From: Apodemus sylvaticus
Lineage: Eukaryota > Chordata > Mammalia > Rodentia > Muridae
NCBI RefSeq assembly: GCF_947179515.1
Contig: NC_067477.1
Location: forward strand, 77,164,644-77,228,643
Reading direction: 5' to 3'
DNA length: 64,000 nucleotides
Position 1 is the stretch's first letter. Every line of letters starts with the position of its first letter. The notes beneath the pieces are model-generated. The model was not told where the DNA came from and searched no databases. It saw only the letters and a list, made by a program, of their open reading frames with translations. The position numbers and the translations under genes are program-made. Positions 57,921 to 64,000 of this stretch are shown in pieces.

Positions 57921-60509
57921 ATATATATGTATATGTATATATATATATAGATACATAGATATATCTTTTAGTGAGTTAATGAGTTAATTTTGTGTAGCAC
58001 ATGTGAGCTTGTATTCGGTGACAGGAATTTGATAATATATCAAGTAGATTATCCCTAGGTAAAATTGGTTCTCCCTCTCTGCTGCATAGAGCTCTTCATT
58101 CAGAAATGGAGCCTGTGCAATTTACCCCCTTCAGATTGGCATATCAAATAATATTGTGACTATGCAGGCCTTATTTCTGCAACAACAACATTGATATTTC
58201 ATGAGTGTAGCTTTCTCATTGTATCTACAGTGCCCAGCTCCAAAAGATATATCTATAAAGGAACTCCTATACCTAAATCTTGGGGGAAATTGAGAAAGAA
58301 GGGGCAGAAAGATTGTAAGAGCTAGAGAATGAAACATGTGATCCTCATTCTTAATATGCATACCCATTATCTGAGGAGTTTGTTGGAAGAGGCTGAGGTG
58401 AGACTGAATATGTGCAGATACAGTTGCTGACCACTGCCCGATATTCTCAATACTGTAGTGAAATACTAAACACTGCATTTCTGGGCCAAAGAATGGCTCC
58501 TGAAGTGGCCTTCATTCACTTTTCTCATTTCCTCTATGACTGAGTTTTCTTAGTAAAGCAAAGTCCAGACTATAGTCATACTAACAAACTATACCTTGCT
58601 AGAAAACCTTCTTCTTCATACTAATTTGGAAAACAGAACTATGAAATAAACTCCTCTAAGACTATATTAACTGTGGGAAATTGCTTTCTTATGTTTGGGG
58701 TAAGGTAAAATTTAGATGGTTCTGTGTTATCATATACCTATATGACAGATGGCATAGTCAAAAAGCCCAGGGACACCAGGAAATAGAGATATGAAAGCTT
58801 CTAACGATCTGTAACTAGGAAACTGTCCAGGTGACACAAGACACATCAAAGCCAGTAGATACTATCTGAAAAGAAATGTCCCAGGGTCTTCTTCAGAGTT
58901 TCACTTGGCCTTTATGGCTTATTATGATTAATGCCTCTCACCTGAATGATTTCTGAGACATGTTGTTCTGAAGGCAGTGCCACGGAGAGATAAAGAAGAA
59001 CTGAGAAGATGATCTCATGATGGTTGGTTGGCAGTGGTGTCAGAGTGGAGAGAGTATATCTCTATTCATTTTCCTCTTACATATTGCTATTATTTTTCTC
59101 CAATATTTATACAGGAATGGTATTGTTCTACATTTTAGAAAGACAAGCTATATCTAACAACTAATGCCTGACTGTCAAACAGAATAATTTTAATCACATT
59201 TATAGCAAATGATCCTCATACCAAATTGGTTTTAAACTTTTCCACTGCCTTTCTATATCCATGATATTCTGTGTTAATCATGAAAGAATTCTTCTGCCTC
59301 ATTGCTTCTCTGAAAGGTTCATCTGTATTCCTTTTTCTATTTTACAGGTGAAATAATTGGGAGCAGATATATAAACTGACTGCCCCAAACTAGAGCTCGA
59401 ATTAGAAGTAGGCCCTGGGCCTTCTACTCTCTTCCTGAAACAGTTAATACATGCTAGCTCTCCAGCCTGACTATATGCACTCACCAGACCTGCCAACTGA
59501 TTTAACAGCCAGCAACAGATGAATCATTAGGAGTTACTATGTAGGGAAAAGAAAATGTAAGCCAATTTTTTATCCTATATAACTATAGAGGAACTTTAAA
59601 TCACCAGATGTCAATCTGGAATCTCTCCTGACTGATCTGTCTCTCAGTCATTGACAGAGAATTTGGGCCTTAACAAAATATATTATGCTGCTCTTAAATA
59701 CAGAATTCAGGAGTGGACCATGCTTCTCCAGAGCTTGCAAGTGGCCTTTTGAGATATGTTAATGAACCTTTCTGGAAAGTTCAGTCGTTAGAGATGTTTT
59801 ATTGTGTCCAGATCTGTGAATTTTGAAGAGAACAGGCTTAGCAGAACAAGATTTATATCAAATTCAACAATGGACAAGTTAGTCAACCTTTCCAAGCCTC
59901 TATGTTCTCAGGCTTACAGATGTAAAGATTTCAGAATTCTACATTGACATAGCCAGGACTTGTTGCACCTTTATTACTACATTATGGACCCATGAGTGCT
60001 ACTCAATTAATTGCCTGTTTCTCCTATTCCTTCTGATATTCATGAGTAAGATATATAGAAAATATTTGACAAAAATGTAATGTTAATATATTTATTCTCT
60101 TTTAATAAACATTCACTCTAGGTCAAAAATATATCAAAAAGTTAACACACATAGAAGAAAGGTAACTGAGAGAAATTAATTTGGAAAAATAGAAGACCAA
60201 AAAAGGAGTTACTTAATTGTCCTCAAATAAATGGACTATTTTCATTCAATAAATTATGTTTTCCTAATAGTTTTCACCACTGAAGAAAAACACACTAATA
60301 TCTGTTCAGAATAAAGCAATCAAGGAAGGCCTCCTAAAGGTAATGGGAAATCTAAAATATTTCTAGGAGAGGATATTCTTGTACAGATGAGCTCATGTAA
60401 GGAAACACAATCTATGAAAGCCTGTGATTATACTCGTGTTCTTAAAAATATCAGACATAGAGTAACACCCAATTAGGAAAGTGTTAATGAAAATAAAGGA
60501 TTTGAAGTC
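57744..60509. other. Non-coding, no recognised element
   Basis: 2.8 kb of unremarkable AT-rich DNA apart from the TA-rich repeat at 57869-57965. No SINE, LTR or L1 that I recognise. Open frames up to about 115 codons have no family resemblance. Confidence 0.55.
57869..57965. repeat. (TA)n/(TATG)n repeat
   Basis: Long TA tract with GTATGT and ATAGATAC variants. Confidence 0.95.
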
Positions 60510-61839
60510 TTCCCACTTCCATTTGCACCAGGGAGCTGGGCAGCTCTAGAGCCTTCTGTACAAGGCCTGACAGGAGAGAGTGATCTCCCAGAAGCACTTT
60601 CACTTCTGACCATAGAAGTGAGATCTCTAACCCTTCTCTGGGGGGGGGGGGGCACCTAGGAGCACACAGGGCATAAGATCAGTGGAGCAGCTGAGACAGA
60701 GGTCTTCAGGTTGCCATTTTCACCAGGGAGCCAGGTGGTTCCACAGTATTCTGTGCACAGACCCTGACAGAAAAGAGTTGGTTTCCCTGGAGTATAGACA
60801 CAGTCTCACAGGCTCACAGGAAGGACAAGCTCGAGCTAGAGACAGCAAGACCAACTAGCTGATAACCAGAGATAACCAGATGGTTAAAGGCAAGCTCAAG
60901 AACCCTACCAACAGAAACCAAGACTACTTGGCAATATCAGAACTCAGTTCTCCTACCACAGCAAGTCCCACATACTCCAACATACCAGAAAAGTAGGAGT
61001 TGGATTTAAAATCATATCTCATGATGCTGATAGAGGGCATCAAGAAGGATTTAAATAATCCCCTTAAAGAAATACAGGAGAACATTGCGTAACAGGTAAA
61101 GCCCTTAAAATGGAAACATAAAAATCCCTTAAAGAAATACAGGAGATCATGAGTTAACAGGCAGAAGCCCTTAAGAGGAAACACAAAAATGCCTTAAAGA
61201 ATTACAGGAAAACACAATCAAGTGAAGGAACTGAACAAAACCATCCAGGATCTAAAAGTGGAAGTAGAAACAATAAATAAATCACAAAGGGAGACATCTC
61301 TGGAGATAGAAAACCTTGGAAAGAATTCAAGAGTTATAGATGCAAGCATCAACAACAGAATACAAGAGATAGAAGAAAGAATCGCAGGTGCTGAAGATAC
61401 CATTGAAAATATTGACTCAACAGTCACAGAAAATGCAAAATCCAAAAACCTTGTAATCCAAAACATCCAGGAAATCTAGGACACAATGAGAAGACCAAAC
61501 CTAAAGATTATAGGTATATATGAAAGAGATTTCCAACTAAATTGGCCTGTAAATATCTTCAACAAAATTATAGAAGAGAACTTCCTTAACCTAAAGAAAG
61601 AGATGCTCGTGAACATACAAGAAGCCTACAGAACTCCAAACAGACTGGACCAGACCAGAAAGTCCTCCCAGCACATAATAATCAAAACACCAAATGCACT
61701 AAACAAAGAAAGAATACTGAAAGCAGTAAGGGGAAAAGGACGAGTAACTTATAAAGGCAGACCTATCAAAATTACACCAGACTTCTCACCAGAAATGATG
61801 AAATCTGGAAGAGTTGAAAATATAAAATGTAGCTACTGA
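60510..61839 (+). mobile_element. Old L1 5' end only: degenerate 5' UTR units plus ORF1
   Basis: 60520-60879 contains two degenerate repeat units. Each starts near a CATTTGCACCAGGGAGC or CATTTTCACCAGGGAGC motif (60531 and 60716), and each contains a CTGACAG-A-AAGAG-type and GGTTTCCCTGGAG-like part, resembling monomers of murine L1 5' UTRs. A 13-base G run lies at 60640-60652. ORF1 follows from 60880. Homology stops at about 61800, inside the ORF1 C-terminal domain. ORF2 and the 3' end are absent and there is no poly(A), the reverse of the usual 5' truncation. Confidence 0.8.
60880..61839 (+). pseudogene. L1 ORF1 pseudogene, C-terminally truncated
   Basis: Begins ATGGTTAAAGGCAAG (60880), equivalent to the ORF1 start. 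In-frame stops occur at codon 39 (TAG 60994-60996), codon 71 (TAA 61090-61092) and at 61477-61479 (TAG for a Gln codon). About 61095-61210 is frameshifted and then returns to frame. Three copies of a CCTTAAAGAAnTACAGGA-type unit at 61058-61212 correspond to the coiled-coil repeats of the intact ORF1. The RRM start RRPNLKIIGI is recognisable near 61487, and the reading ends after DFSPEMMKSGR, equivalent to residue 350 of 423. Confidence 0.9.
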
Positions 61840-63181
61840 CAAACAGAAGGCGAAAAAAACCCTGTATCTGTATGACTTAAATGATCGGTTCCAGGTTTTT
61901 ATATATGACTGGGGTGGCTGGGTTTACTAGAATAATTTTAAGTATGAGCTTGTCTTCCTGATTTAAAATGTGTCTAGAATTACAAACTTAAGGTCACTTT
62001 CAATTTTTTTTTAGCGTTAGACATCCTTTGCATGATGAGATATGTCTGTAATATAAATTTCTATCTGTTTAAATTGTCCAAGACAATGCTTCAGTCTGGA
62101 GGCAACACGATCGAGTCAAGGTCATGGTGCACAGGACAGTGAATCTCTGCCTGACACACAGATCTACAATAAAATTTTGAATAAAAATATATGGGCAGAT
62201 AATCTCAAGCATTAGCTATACAAAGAATTCCAGCACATGTTGGTCAAGCAGGACTCATTTTTGCTGGCAATATGCTCACTTCAGATACATTTTTCAGGTA
62301 ATATATTCATTTAGAATGGTGTGTGGACATGGTATGGACGTCAGTTTATTCTTTGAAAGTAGCCTGCCACTATTCAGCATATAATTTTCCTCATAGTCCC
62401 ATAAGCAAATGAAATATGCTGATTTTTTTTTTACCATAGAAGAAAAGATATGAAGGACATCCTGTTGACCTTAGCTTACACATTTGTCTTCAGTCACAGA
62501 GGCTCTTAATTAGGAGATTTGGGAAAACCTGAAAGCTAGAAGAATGCAAGGAACAAGGGCTTTGCCTTTCAGCCTTTAGGCACTCCGGGAATAGGGCATA
62601 GACAAGCAGCACATTGAATGTTAACCTAGACAGGAAGATGTTTTTTCTTCTATGTGCATTATTCCACCTAAACTAAAAATAGTGAAGTGGACAAAGATGA
62701 ATGGAACTACTGTCTGCAGGTAAATTTTCCTCGGGATTTGACTTGAAGGCCAGCTTCCAAATGATCTGACTGGGAGGAATGAGAAAACAAAGGCAAGGAA
62801 CAAGTAGGTGTAGAGTGTCACTTTGGTGGGTGACTCACTCTGTAGGTTTCTCTTTTGCAAATGATATTGTCACAGTGTCTGCTTTAGTTATTTGATCCCA
62901 AGCTTTAAAGGGAAACATAGCAACTCTTTCCTTCAGAATGAAGACCCTAAGGAGTTGAACAGAAGTTATGGTTTATTTTGAACATTTCTGCAACCTTTTT
63001 GCCACTAGTGCTAATTATCATAGTAGGAGTACATACCTTTTATCTCTTCTGTAACTAAGGCTTCAAGAATCCCCAAAGCTGAACAGGAGATATCTAACAA
63101 TGATGTGATGTTTTGGCACTCATTTTAGAATGCATTATATAAGATCCTTATCTAGAGCTACAGGTCTTAACACTCCGTACG
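61840..63181. other. Non-coding, no recognised element
   Basis: Nothing recognised in 1.3 kb. Confidence 0.5.
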
Positions 63182-63249
63182 TTTTTTGGTTTTTTTGTCT
63201 GTTTGTTTGTTTTGTTTTGTTTTGTTTTGCTTTGTTTTGTTTTGTTTTG
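63182..63249. repeat. (TTTTG)n simple repeat
   Basis: Mostly TTTTG units with one TTTGC variant, possibly the decayed antisense tail of a lost retroposon. Confidence 0.92.
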
Positions 63250-64000
63250 AAGCTCAGCTACAGTGATATATGTAGATAGAAACACAGGACTGAATGTCAT
63301 ATTCTGGTAATGGTACTGTCGTGTTTTTTGATCAGGAGATCAGAAGAACATTATCAAAACCCAACACACTGTAGAAACTGAACAACTAAACACACTTGAG
63401 AAAACAACTGCCTACTATGGAGAATATTTCCTTGAGATTTATTCCTGGGAAGTATGTCCACATGAGAGACTAGTGGACTAGTTCTTGGGAAATATTTTCT
63501 CCCATAAGAGAAGTAAACACATTTCATCACAATGCTATTGAAATGGAATCATAGACAATACCTAGCTAAGGTTCAATCTGAAATTTGAAGTAATGGTGGT
63601 TTGCTTTTGCTTTCTCCTAGGGTTCAGTATCCATGTATTCAGACAATATCCCTTTAGACAGAGCGATGTCTGTATGTGAGAGACAGAGACAGAGAAACAG
63701 AGACAGAGAAACAGAGACAGAGAGGCAAAGAGATAAAGAGTGCAAAGATAGGTTAGAATTTCATAATTTCAACAAATATTATTTAGGAAATGAATTTGTA
63801 AGGGAAGACGGATAAAAAGTCTAAAATTGAAAACAAACTTACATTTTAAATATAAAGCATAAATTTATGCTCAGAGCAATCTTAAAAATATTATCTCCTA
63901 CATGTAAATTTCCATATAGGCTGTATCACTTCATCAAGATTTGTTAGGCAGGTGATCTCATTTAGTGACGAGAAGAAAAGACAAAGCATTTCATGCAATT
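63250..64000. other. Non-coding with a purine-rich repeat
   Basis: 63678-63740 is a (CAGAGA)n-type purine repeat with AAACAGAG variants. The rest of the interval shows nothing recognised. Confidence 0.6.

Noticed and set aside
56485..57987. Several overlapping frames of 60-152 codons on both strands in the L1 5' UTR
   Set aside because: High GC content makes stop codons rare. None resembles a known protein and they lie in a retrotransposon promoter. A short antisense peptide such as primate L1 ORF0 cannot be claimed here.
1..64000. CRISPR arrays, operons, prophage or other prokaryotic systems
   Set aside because: The sequence is mammalian. Regular repeats here are microsatellites and retrotransposons.

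Overview
This is nuclear DNA from a rodent of the mouse/rat group (Murinae). The evidence is rodent-specific repeats throughout: L1 elements with murine ORF1/ORF2 and 3' UTR types, B1, B4, B3 and RSINE2-like SINEs, and ORR1/MT-like LTRs. The youngest L1 copies are not an obvious match to the house-mouse or rat L1 lineages I know well, so I do not name a species. I recognise no host protein-coding exon, tRNA, rRNA or other host gene. The window reads as AT-rich intergenic or intronic DNA dominated by retrotransposons.

Layout. 1-2061 is a 5'-inverted L1 followed head-to-tail by a second L1 3' end. 3.0-6.3 kb holds a possible old LTR, an Lx-type 3' UTR piece, a B4-type SINE and a 1.2 kb L1 with target-site duplications (TSDs). 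8.2-11.4 kb is an old inverted Lx L1 containing a younger inverted L1. 15.1-18.0 kb has an ancient L1 3' UTR and then two L1 insertions at one target site. 18.6-19.7 kb has a solo LTR and SINEs, and 21.1-22.3 kb another inverted L1. 24.4-26.3 kb is a three-level nest: a solo LTR in an Lx L1 in a B3 SINE. 27-37 kb is mostly repeat-poor. 37-48.4 kb carries Lx 3' ends, three LTR remnants, SINEs and microsatellites. 51.1-57.7 kb is a full-length 6.6 kb L1 on the minus strand. 60.5-61.8 kb is a 5' L1 fragment.

The full-length L1 is the only intact functional architecture. In transcriptional order it has a 1.2 kb GC-rich 5' UTR, an uninterrupted 423-codon ORF1, a 59 bp spacer, an ORF2 of full length (1275 codons with its stop) carrying two premature stop codons, a short 3' UTR with a G-rich tract, AATAAA and a poly(A) tail. 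It is bounded by a 17 bp TSD. ORF1 protein could be made, but reverse transcriptase could not, so the copy should be unable to move itself.

The most instructive signal is insertion history. At least six L1 copies show internal 5' inversion (twin priming), one site was used twice by L1, and several insertions are nested with readable TSDs. I found no new gene system.
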